From contig NC_092657.1 of assembly GCF_032118995.1 (NCBI RefSeq), forward strand, positions 11,611,391-11,675,390: a stretch of DNA of 64,000 bases. Reading direction: 5' to 3'. Below the pieces are notes generated by a model. It made no database searches and was not told where the DNA came from. It saw nothing but the letters and a program-made list of their open reading frames with translations. Positions 12,901 through 24,900 of the stretch are shown here, piece by piece (the stretch's first letter is position 1; every line of letters starts with the position of its first letter). Origin of the DNA: Asterias amurensis. Lineage: Eukaryota; Echinodermata; Asteroidea; Forcipulatida; Asteriidae. The position numbers and the translations under genes are program-made.

Positions 12901-15900
12901 TAAGGTCTCATTCACAAACGAACAGCGCCCTCTAGCGGTAAAAAAAGGGTTTTTCACACACAAAATTATTTTAATAGCAACCTCTAGCGGAGGGAAAACA
13001 TATTTTCGCACCGTTGCACTCATAAATATTCATTGTACTAATTCGTATGTTTCATATGTTTCAAACCTTGTTTTCTGTTTTGTTTACTATTGTAGCCATA
13101 CAACCCCGCTGCCTTCTTGGGATTTACTGAAGCTCTTTATACGATCCAACGCCATCCAGACTGGTTCCAATCCGAACTCTCCCTGGGTCGTCTCTGAAGA
13201 CCTCTTCACCAAGTTTAGCCTCATCAATAAATATGATGACTCCAACCTCAGCCCTTACAAGGTAAAAAGGCAGATACTTTACTAGGAGAAATACATTTTA
13301 TTCATAGCAGGCATTATTTTAATAGAGGGAAATTTGCATTGATAAAAATAATGTTAATTTTAGGTTTACCCATATACCTGTATACAATACAATGATGGCT
13401 CATTCCACGTTACGTGTGTTACAGTTCGGACAGTATTTTATGTGTAGTGAGGCCTGCTGGAAAAATTACTAGACTTACCTTTTCACAAATATGTAACTAA
13501 AATCGTCTATACGTACACACTAATGGCTGAAACTTAAACAAATTGTTGAGGACATTTGAGTGGCAGTTGTAAATAACTGGTTTATAAATTTCAGGATTTT
13601 CTTGTATGGTAGTCTACTTCTGAAGGATCTACCTTTGCAAATAAAAGATTGCATTGAAAAACTGTATTTTTACTTCAAAGTGAAATGATTCTCAAAATAG
13701 TTTATGGAAAGCTGCTGTACTTCTATTCTAACCAAGTAAGTTTTCATTACTGTTTATTTTAAGTGTGATTACATCTGTTTCCCTTTGATTTGAGGTCGTA
13801 TTTGTTTCCTTCCAGACCTGCTATGAAACACCTAAAACCAGAAAGCGATCACCAGAGGAGCGAAAAAACAAAACCTCAAAGAAGAGGAAACTCTCCGATC
13901 ATTTCTCCTCGGCAAGCTCTACAAAGATGAAACAGTCCACCCTCCTTGACATGACCTTTAACTCGAAAGCCTCTAAACAGGAACGGGACGACACCATGCC
14001 CAGCCCGGAGAAGGTCCGCATGGACCACACCTACAGCTCTCCGATCGGGAAGACCCTGAATAAGAGTTCCCCCAAGAGATCTCCGCGGGCTGACTCTACC
14101 AAGAAGAGTCCCGCAGTGGCGAAGAAGAAGGGTGTCAAACCTGCTCTTAAGACCACCAAGAAGGGTGGGGTGAAGAAGGCGAAACCAAAGGAAGTGAAGA
14201 AATCTAAACCGAGATCAAAAGAAGACAAGGTGTCGGCGAAACAGGCGGTTAAAGACTTACCCAAGAAGGCTTCTTCTTCAGAGGAGGATGAGGTGGTCGA
14301 CGTCGACGGGGTCCAGGAATCCCCAAGGAAGACCCCCTTCAAGAAGAAGCTCACTGACCACTTCAAGAGTCTACAGGGAAACACGCCCTCTGAAGACGAA
14401 TTCAAAGTCACACCCAAGAAAACTCCCAAAAAGGAGGAGAAAAATACGCCAAAGTCAAAACCGAAAAGCAAACCTCCGGTGAAAAGAGCGAGCAAGGTCG
14501 CAAAGAAGGCACTCTCAGGAACTCCAAAGAAAACTGTGTCACCGAGAAAAACTGTCAAGACCCCTGTGAAGAAGACCAAGGCAGCGGTTAATGGGACGCT
14601 GAAAAAGACGCCGGTCAAGTCACCGAGGAAAGCCACGCCCAAAAGGTCGCCGATTAAAAAGGCCACGCCCAAGAAGACGCCTGTGAAAAAAGGCAAGGCT
14701 TCACCAGCCAAGGTATCAAAATCAAAGGTGAGTTTGCAACGTTGTTAGAGTGAAATTATAAAATATTTAAAGGAACATTAAAGGATTAGTTTTTGGTAAC
14801 AAAACAGTTGCTGGCAGTGTAACGTAAACGCTTTATGTAATCCACCATAAACTATAAACCTGTTGAAGTTTGAGATCGATTGACAGGCCTGTCGATCGAC
14901 CATCTGGTGCACGAGAAAATAGTGAAAAACAATCACACATTTTGCATGACGTTTCTCAACAATGTTAGTAACTATCATCATCTCTTATTGATCACTAACA
15001 AGTAAGTTTTTTGCTAACAATTATTTTGAGCAATAACCAATAGTATCCAGTGCCTTTAATAAATCTTTTCAATGTGTTTCTAGAAGTCCCTGAAGCAAGT
15101 GACCCTGTTTGACCTCGCTGGCAAGAAAGCCAAGACACCAGATTCCAAAGTCCTCTACAAGTTGGCCACGCCCCAGAGTCCACGCCAGCTGCCCATCATT
15201 AACAAGTAAGTGAATGGCTTTGTAAATTAGGCGCCATATTATAGTAAGGTAAGCGGTGGGGTTATCCCTAGCCTTTAGTCAAGGCGCACGCGGCACACCG
15301 GATGGCACGCTCAACCCCAAAAATGTAACGCACGCAAAAAGAGCATCACCGCGAGCGCCTTTACCAACTCGTTTTGGGGCCTTATGTTTTTCTTAACATT
15401 TGCCAACGATTTTGGTGGGAGAAAATGTTATACATAATGCATTAGCATGGTTAGTTGCTGGCCAATAAGAAGCCACAATTACTTGCATGATGTCACAAGA
15501 ATGTTCGATGCAAATTCGTTACATTTTCTCCCACCAAAATCGTTGGCAAATGTAAAGAAAAACATAAGGCCCCCAAAACGATTTGGTAAAGGCGCTTTGC
15601 GGCTTCGCCGCTCATGGTGATAGTCTTTTTTCGTGCGTTACATTTTTGGGGCTGTGCGCCTTGACTAAAGGCTAGGTTATCCCTGGTTGCCTATTGGATT
15701 CATATTTCATTTTTCTCCCTTTACGTTAGTTTAGAACGCATCTGCCTATATGAAATGCGTGTGCGAAGGTTACGTGTACGAGGATGATAAATAGTCTGTT
15801 GGGGTTATAATAAAACAAATATTGACTGCTTTTACTTGCTACGACTCCCGAGGTGATCCCTGGACCGTTCCATTTTCCATCGGCTTTGCTCGGGAAAATA

Positions 15901-18900
15901 AAATGCTCGGGGGATCACCTCGGGAGTTGTAGTTTTAACCATAGTACTCGAAGCAGTCTATTATTGTATACTACAGTACACACGGCAGACCACTCCACGC
16001 ATGCTACTTTTCAGCTGACCATCTAATTTCCTCTTACTTTTCAGAACAGTGCCATAAAAAACTTATAAAACACTGTACAAAAGTCAGGTGTGATTGCCCA
16101 TTTTTCCTCTTTTTTTTGCTATTAGAAAGTTGCATTTCTGCAACTGTGAGAAGATAAACAAAACATGAAATTGTTTACTTTGGGAGCTGCATTATTTCAT
16201 TCAAATCATGGATTAATGAGGAATACATGACATCCAAAACCCACTGCAGAAATAGGAGTCTGACGGAAATCTAACAAAAATTTACAATCTCGGCCAATTC
16301 TTGTTTGTCCCCCGCACCACAGCCCCCTTGCCCCCTTTCAGTGTTGGCTCTCATTTTTGTATCTCTCTCATTGTGCGGTCTGCGCTGCCATCAATATTGA
16401 GGGGGGGGAAGGGGAAGGGGAGAGAATGTTTATATTTTGGGAATGGGCGGGCCAAGCATTTTGGCAGAGATTATAGACTTTTAAGAGGAATACAAATTCC
16501 TACCTTCAGCTCCCTTGAGTTATGTAACCTCTTGCCAATTTTTTTTAGGCTTGCTTGGGGCCAACTTGCATTAAAGGCAGTGGATACTATTGGTAATTGC
16601 TCAAAATAATTATTAGCATAAAACCTTCATTGGTGACGAGTAATGGGGAGAGGTGGATAGTATATAACATTGTGAGAAACGGCTCCCTCCGATATCGAAA
16701 TCGTGTCCAAATTAATATCGCGATATTCGATGATATCGTGATATCGCCCAAGCTTACCTCAGATTAAGAACTTGAGGTATCAAAATCAACTATCTAACGC
16801 ACACAACTTCGTGTGACGAGGGTTTTTTTCTGTCATTATTATCTCGCAAGTTATATGACCGATTGAGCTCAAATTTTCACAGGTTTTTTATTTAATGCAT
16901 ATGTTGAGATACACCAACGTTGACGACTGGTCTTTGACAATTGCCAATAGTGTCCAGTGTCTTTAATAGGAAGAGGAATACCAATTCCTGCCTTCAGCTG
17001 CCCCAAGTTATTTTTATACTCTTGTAGCCCCTTGCCAAGAATGGCTCTTAGCCTTGTTCGGGGCCGACTTGCATGAAAACAAAAAATACAAAGTTAACTC
17101 TACTTTTTACTGTTTTTCAGGTTGATCCGAGCAAAGAAGAACAAGGACCTACCCCTGTACAGTAGACTAATGGCCAAGGCAATCCGTGAGCTAACCGACA
17201 AACAGATCAAGAACCTCAAACCAGATATACGGGACGAGGTCACCACCAAGTATGAGGAACTTAAGATGAAACTCAAATGGTGAGTGATTTTATTATTTTT
17301 TTTGTTTAATGCAAGTCGCCTGACACACACGGCCTGAAGGTCACTTCAAGGTGTGAGCTACATGTACAATTCTTTCTTTCCAGAGGTCACTGCCATCTAC
17401 TCCTAGGGCTGAAACAGGGTTACCCCTTTTACAGTCCATACGTCCACTTCAAGGTGTGAGCTACAATTCTTTCTTTCCAGAGGCCATTGCAACCTACTCC
17501 TAGGGCTGAAACAGGGTTACCCCCTTTATCGTCAATACGGATGTAGGCTTGAGTATCATCGATCGGAAGCCTGGCCGGTAGAGCATAAAACACTACATGT
17601 ATCTCCCCAATTTTACGCAGCAAGTTTCAAAAACGGGTTTTGAACCCACACTCTGCTGATCAAACACCGGAGCTTGAATCCGGTGCTCTTAACCGCTCGG
17701 CCAAAATGACAAAGCAGTCTTTCAGAGTCATCTTCAGTTTTGTGATGCGCTCATTTTCAAATAGATCATTGGATAAAAATACAAGTCTGTCACCTAACCA
17801 TTAAAATGGTTTTAATTTTCACTTTATTCGACACTCTGTTAAGGGATTTAGCCAAAACTAGCACTTGGGTGTTAAATGCAATGGCAAAAACAGGAGTTTG
17901 GAAATTTTCCCTAAAGTTTCCTACAGACTCTATCTGTAGAGTTGTTAACAAAACTGAACGAGTTGTTCATTTGACCTTGGAGCCTCTCTGTAATACACAC
18001 GTCACAGCTATCCTGTGATTGGTTTTGCGAGTATTTTGCAACAAATTTCTAGGCATTTTCAGGTGGGGCACCATTGGACTCCTTGCGGCTGCCGGTTCAT
18101 TTTTGTAAGTTTGACAGGCATCTAGTTACTTTTAACTCAGACTGGTGCGGCGTTTCACAACGCAACCTGATCACCAATAATACCAGTCCATGACGGGCCG
18201 ATGTGCAGTAGGGCATTGCAGATGTTGGGCAGGCGCCAAGCCAACAGAAGGTTACAAGTCTACATACAGTTTATCACATACAGGCAGGACATCAGACTAA
18301 GCTTGGGCGATATGGATTTATTTTATTTATGATATATCGCCAACAATATATCGTGATACAATCGCGATTAAAGGAACACGTTGCCTTGGATCGGACGAGT
18401 TGGTCAAAACAAAAGCGTTCGTAACCGTTTTTTATGAAATGCATATGGTTGGAAAGATGTTTTAAAAGTAGAATACAATGATCCACACAAGTTTGCCTCG
18501 AAATTGCGTGGTTTTCCTTCTACTGTGCGAAGTAACATGGTCGGCCATTTATGGGAGTCAAAATTTTGACCCCCATAATTGGCCGACGTGATAGTCGACG
18601 AGGTAAAAGGAAAACCACGCAATTTCGAGGCATGTTTGTGTGGATCATTGTATTCTACTTTTACAACATCTTTCTAACCATATGCATTTTATAAAAAACG
18701 GTTACAAACGCTTTTCAAAGACCAACTCGACCGATCCAAGGCAACGTGTTCCTTTAATTAAATTTGACATCATCAGTCTTCAAACTCCCAGTGAAAGTTG
18801 TAGAAGAGACAGTCCTAGCATAAGAGAGGTGTTCTAGTGACCTATTCTTCTGGTTTTACTCCAAACCTATGGGGTGCAAGATGTCTCAGCTAGGAAATAC

Positions 18901-21900
18901 ATCGCGATATTGCGATACTTTATCGATTTTGCGATATATCGTAATATATTGCAGTATGTCGATATTTCGATTGGAACTAAATCGATCCGGTATCGAAATT
19001 GTTTCCAAATTAGTTTCTCTATCATGTCTATATTCGATAATATCGTGGTTTTGCCCAAGCTTAAATCAGACGAGTGCATGCCAGACACTAGTGATTTGGT
19101 ATTCGGTCAACCAATGGCCAACTATCCGAAATTAACCAGATATTTGAATTTTTTTAAATATTTTTCCCCCAATTCTTACAGGCACCGACCACTTAAATGA
19201 GTTGTTTTTACATGGTGTTTTGCAGAGTTATTTATTATTTCTTGTGGGTTTTTTTTTTGCAGGAAGTCGATGACCCCAGAGGAGAGGAAAGAGGTCATTG
19301 TACAGAAGAGAGAAGAAAAGAAGAAGCAACGAGAGGAGGAGAGACAGAAGAAGAATGAGGAGGACAGGAAGATGAGGCTGGAACAAGCCAAGGTAAAACA
19401 ATTAGTTAATGAGTGTCTCAAAAGTCAGGCATGCAAGTCTTACAAGGATTCGCGGTTTTCTGTGTTTAAAAAAAAAAAAAAACTGCCATCACAAAAATAC
19501 AGTCATAGGAAAATAAAGTTGTAAAATTTCTGTCTGAAAGCTTACTTGTTATAAAGATGTTACTGAAAAGTACTTAAAGGCAGTGGACACTATTGGTATT
19601 AAATTACTTAAATTAATTATTAGCATAAAACCATACTTGGTGATGAGTAATGGGGAGAGGTTGACAGTATAAAACATTGTGAGAAACGGCTCCCTCTGAA
19701 GTGACATAGTTTTCTAGAAAGTAGTAATTTCCCACGAATTTGATTTGAGGTCTCGAAATCAAGCATCTGAAAGCACGCAACTTCGTGTGACAAGGTTTTT
19801 TTTTTTTTGCATGACTATCTCACAACTTTGGCGACCGATTGAGTTCAAGTTTTCACAGGTTTGTTATTTTATGCATATGTTGAGATACACTAAGTGAGAA
19901 GACTGGTCTTTGACAATTACCAATAGTGTCTACTGTCTTTAAAGGCAGTGGACACTATTGGTAATTGTCAAAGACTAGCCTCCACAGTTAGTGTATCTCA
20001 ACATATGCATAAAATAACAGACCTGTGAAAATTTGAGCTCAATCGGTCATCGAAATTGCGAGATAATAATGAAAGAAAAATAACCCTTGTCACACAAAAT
20101 TGTGTGTGTTTAGATGGTTGATTGCGAGACCTCAAGTTCTAAATCTGAGGTCTCGAAATCAAATTAGTGGAAAATTACTTCTTTCTCGAAAACTATGGCA
20201 CTTCAGAGGGAGCCGTTTCTCACAATGTTTTGTACTATCAACCTCTCCCCATTACTCGTCACCAAGAACCAGTAATTATTTTGAGTAATTACCAATAGTG
20301 TCCACTGCCTTTAATCTGTAAAGATAATAATGGTTTTCACGACCATCGTTTTGGGTGTGAGTTGTCTGTCCCAATGTTTGCATGCAATTTCATGACAAAC
20401 ATTCACATGATCACACACATCCCTCTGTTTATTATTTATCAGTTCACTGGTGCTCTGTCAGAAGTGTCCCAATTAGTTTAATGTAATTGTGTTAGGTTAC
20501 CACCGATCGTTTTCTTGACGCACCATTTGTGTTTTCTTATCAACTTCCCAGCATCCCAACTCCGGAGTATATATATCTGAGAGCATTTTGTCGGAACCTG
20601 CAAGTGGAAAATTTTAATAAGAGCATGAAGTGTTCATACACATCTGTTTTAAGGAATGAAAAACGGATTTTATTCTTTATCTCGTTGCCAATTTAGTCAC
20701 TGACTGAAACTTATACTTCCCTGTGTTCTTCCCCCAGCGTTATGAAGATCAAGATCTGAAGTTGAAGCCTGTCCCTACCCCCAAACCGGTAACCATGCCA
20801 GAGGGTCTGCCTAACACCCTGTTTGGAGATATTGCAATGGTTGTAGAGTTCCTCAACTGCTACTGTGGACTGCTCATGCCCGATGACCCCTACCCGGTAA
20901 CCGCAGGTAAGGGACAAACTCAAAAAATTAAACTTACTGCTTATTTTTTAGCCTTCCAGAAAGACTCTGCTAGGGTTGAATCGTCAGGCCATTGAAGGCA
21001 GAGGACACTATTGGTTATTACTCAAAATAATTATTATCATAAAACCTTACTTGGTAATGAGTAATAGGGAGAGGTTGATAGTATAAAACATTGTGAGAAA
21101 CGGCTCCCTCTGAAGTGACGTAGTTTTTGAGAAAGAAGTAATTTTTGATGAATTTGATTTCGAGACCTCAGAATTAGAATTTGAGGTCATGAAATCAAGC
21201 ATCTGAAAGCACACAACTTCGTGCGACAAGGTTTTCTTTTCTTTCATTGTTATCTCACAACTTCGATGACCAATTGAGCTCAAATTTTCACAGGTTTGTT
21301 ATTTTATGCTTATGCCACTGTATGCTTAGAAACACCAAGTGGGAAGACTGGTCTTTGACAATAACCAATAGTGACCAGGGTCTTTAACTATTTCTTGCAT
21401 CGTTCCTTTCGGTTTTAAGTTGTTTGCAATAGCTAATTCAAATTGTTTTTTTGTGATAAAATTTAATTTGTTGCAAACCGATGGCGCAATGTCAAAATTA
21501 GTCGATGACAACCAGCGGATATGTACCGTCCAGGACAAGGTTTTTCGATCCATTAGTTCACCTGTCGCTGAGCCTTTTTGGGTTGTTTTGTTTATTAATT
21601 TATTTATTTATTCATTTATTTCATTCAACATCCACAGTGTTAGTGCAAAAAATAGATCTAGATAAAAAGATTGTAAGCCATGTGTTTAGTACATCGGAGA
21701 AATATGTGCCTTTCAGCGAGTGAAAATACAGTTCGATGAAAATCGAACAAAAATTTTATTTTGGAAAGTTGTTTTATCCAACCACCAGTACTGGTAATTT
21801 TGCGACTCTCCTGAAAACATCAGTCTGTGATTTTCTTGTTTTTCTCAAAAACATTAGGACTAATGAATCAATACACAGTAGGGATTAATTTCTTTGCCAA

Positions 21901-24900
21901 AAGCTTGATCTACGAAAAGTATCAAAACCTTTTAAGCTCAAAGTTTCACAGGTTTGTTATTCCATGGATGAAAGCACATAACATAAGCACTGTCTACATA
22001 AAACTCTACAACTATTTTGTCATCTCAACCAATCATGTATTGAATACCTTAAACTGTTAATTTTGTTTGTGCAGATTCCTTGATGAAAGCTTTAGTTGGA
22101 GGGAATACTGGCTTTGCTTACCTCTCTCGTGTGCTCGTTATCCTTCTGAAGACGCTACTACAAGACAAGATTGCAGAGGTAAGAGTTATACATGCCGTAG
22201 TATCAGGTACTGTTGAGTTCCGTAATTTCCTGCAGATAAGACGCTCGGCTGACAAGACGCAGTGCCCAAAATCTCAGAACAAAACAATCATACATCAATG
22301 AGGCTTGCAGCGGATTGATTTCTGCGGTACATGTACGCACGCACACGCCATCTTGTAGGGCAGATATTTGAATGGTGACGTCATATTCAAAACGGTCTAT
22401 AGTGTGAATATTTGCTTTCGTTGAAAGATGGAATATTCCATTCAACTCAGCTCCTCGTTGAATAGAACAGTCCAATCTTTCAACTAGTATACAAATATTG
22501 AGTGGCTCATGAGTGGAATGGGAGGAATATTATCGCAAGGTAAAATTTGGACTGTTCCATTTCATGAGGCGAAGCCGAGTGAAATGGAACAGTCCAAATT
22601 TTACCGAGCGATAATATTCCTCCCATTCTACGATTGAAGCCACTTAATATTTGTTTTATATAACTGACATATAGATCCTTGTCATTTGATGTACTTTAAA
22701 AGTATAACATGAAAAAATCACACAAAATACTGACAACCAACAATCATATAGCGTCTCGTAGCGGCAACAATGCACAAATTGGATCACAACCTTTTGCACA
22801 GGTGCTCCTTTGTTTTAGCAGCAGCGCGGCGGCGCTGTACTGCTAAAAAACTTTGGGATCAAGGATGATCCTAACTGTTGAATGGGAAATGCTAATTCCC
22901 ATGGGCGAATAGGTCTTTTTAATCGCCGGTGCGGATGGGAGTAATAGTGAATGTCACGTGAAGTAATGTCCACGAATAAAATGACAAGGATCTGTATGTC
23001 AGTTACATAAATCCAAATATTTGCACCATTGCACTTATAAATGTTCTATTTTTACTATCAACTGCTGCAGTGCTTCTCACCAGGTAGGACTTTATAGTTA
23101 ACCATTTTTGGAGTATGTACATTGTACTTGCCCTTCCTTTACAAAATCTGTGATTGTTTGTATTTGCAGGATTACAAGGAGCTTAGCATGCCACTGTCTC
23201 AGATTCCAGTCAACATGCACACAGCCTCGGAGCTTCTTCGACTCAGCTTACGTCATGATGATCAACAGGATAACGATGATCGCAATAGCAGCAATGGCAG
23301 TGAAGACTACATCAATGAAGATGATGTGGTAAGCACACATCAAAATTAGCATTGTAAAATTAAAATAATAGATGTACATGTACACACTGCTATGGGCTAT
23401 AACAAGCATTCATAAGTACCTCGGACAGTAAATAACAGCCTCCTAAGTAGTGCTGGGCGAATAGTGAAATTTTGTTATTCGGATACCGCTGGCCAACTAT
23501 CCGAAATTAACCGGATACTCGAATAATTTTTTTCGCCACGAGAGGGCGCTATTTAAAAAAATATATATAATTTTTTTTTTCCAATAGAGGGCGCTGTTCG
23601 TTTGTGAATGAGATCTTATGGGCGGATTGATATTAGTTTTAGACAGTGTCACTCGGTTCATTCATAAAAATGACCGGATCTTATTTAAAGATGGCGATTT
23701 TCTTTTGATCGTAATTGACTCTACGTGAAGGAAAACTTGTGTAATCTTTAGACAAATTACGTCAGAAATGTCATTGTTTTAACTCTTCACGGAGGTGAGC
23801 ATAGTTAAATACTTAATTTATACTGTTTTATGCTGTCTTAACAGAAGTTTCATAAGGATTCAGACGAAACATTTATATCCATTGTCGCCCGACGTCCGCG
23901 GATATTCGGATAGTTAAAGAATATCCGGTTACTCGGTTGTTATTACAGAATTATCCGGTTTGTACAGAGGTATTTGCGCCCTATGCGGATATCCGGTTAA
24001 GAAAAAAAAGGCATTCGCGGTTACGGATAGGAAAACCTATTTGCCATTAACCGGATATTCGAATAATTCGCCCAGGCCTACTCCTAAGTCCTATACTGCA
24101 GGCCTCAGACTTTCAGCTTTTGTTGGTTTTTCCCTTCTCCAGCCGCAAGATCTTGTGGAACTCCTTGAGACCAGTGAGTTCTTTGAGTTGGAGCCCCAGG
24201 GTAAGCTTGGCTTGCTGGTGTGTCTGTGCCATCGCATCTTAGCATCCTACGCTGTGCAGGACTTCATGGATATTAAACAGAAGGTGGCTGCTAGATTGTG
24301 GTGAGTAGAAGGACTTTATCTTACAGATGATTTTCAAATCTTGTACGTTTAGTCTGGTGTTTCTGTTCAGCAGAGTGTGGGTTAGGGTTAGAAATAGGGT
24401 TAGGTACATGTAAGCTAATGCAATCGTATTGCACGTGGTGGTTTGAACATCAGCAGACCTTTAAGAAAGAAGTCACGTGACAGTGTTGTTAAGTATACCG
24501 TAGTGGTGCGTTCTCATAGGACCTCTTGTTCCTGTTAAGTTTAATACAGCAGCTCGAGTCGGCTTGTTAAGTTAACAGCGCCGTGTTCGTACTTGGACTT
24601 AATGTTGGTAAATTAACAATTTGTGGCAGTAATTAATTAACCAGTTTAAGTCCAATGGAAACACGGCTTAAGACGATGTGACGACCAGTATGGGTGGGTT
24701 GTGCAAGTGGGCCAATACCCTGTATCTAAAAAAAAACTAAACACTTTGAAATGGCTGCAGAATGAAAATTACATGATTCTTGGGGAAAAGGTTAAGATGT
24801 ATGAATAGTTTATGAACTCAACTTTCATATAACACCAAAAAGTCATGCTTGGGTGAGCACCTGTCACTGAAGTATAAGAAGCCAACATCTTGGAGTTACT

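Noticed and set aside
14031..14711. 226-codon minus-strand frame opposite BAZ1B exon 8
   Set aside because: It is the antisense of a Lys/Pro/Ser-rich exon; the F/V/G-rich translation has no family resemblance and reflects codon composition only.
18890..19070. Regulatory cluster of GATATC/CGATAT sites
   Set aside because: The palindromes belong to the interior and end of a hAT-like repeat found elsewhere.
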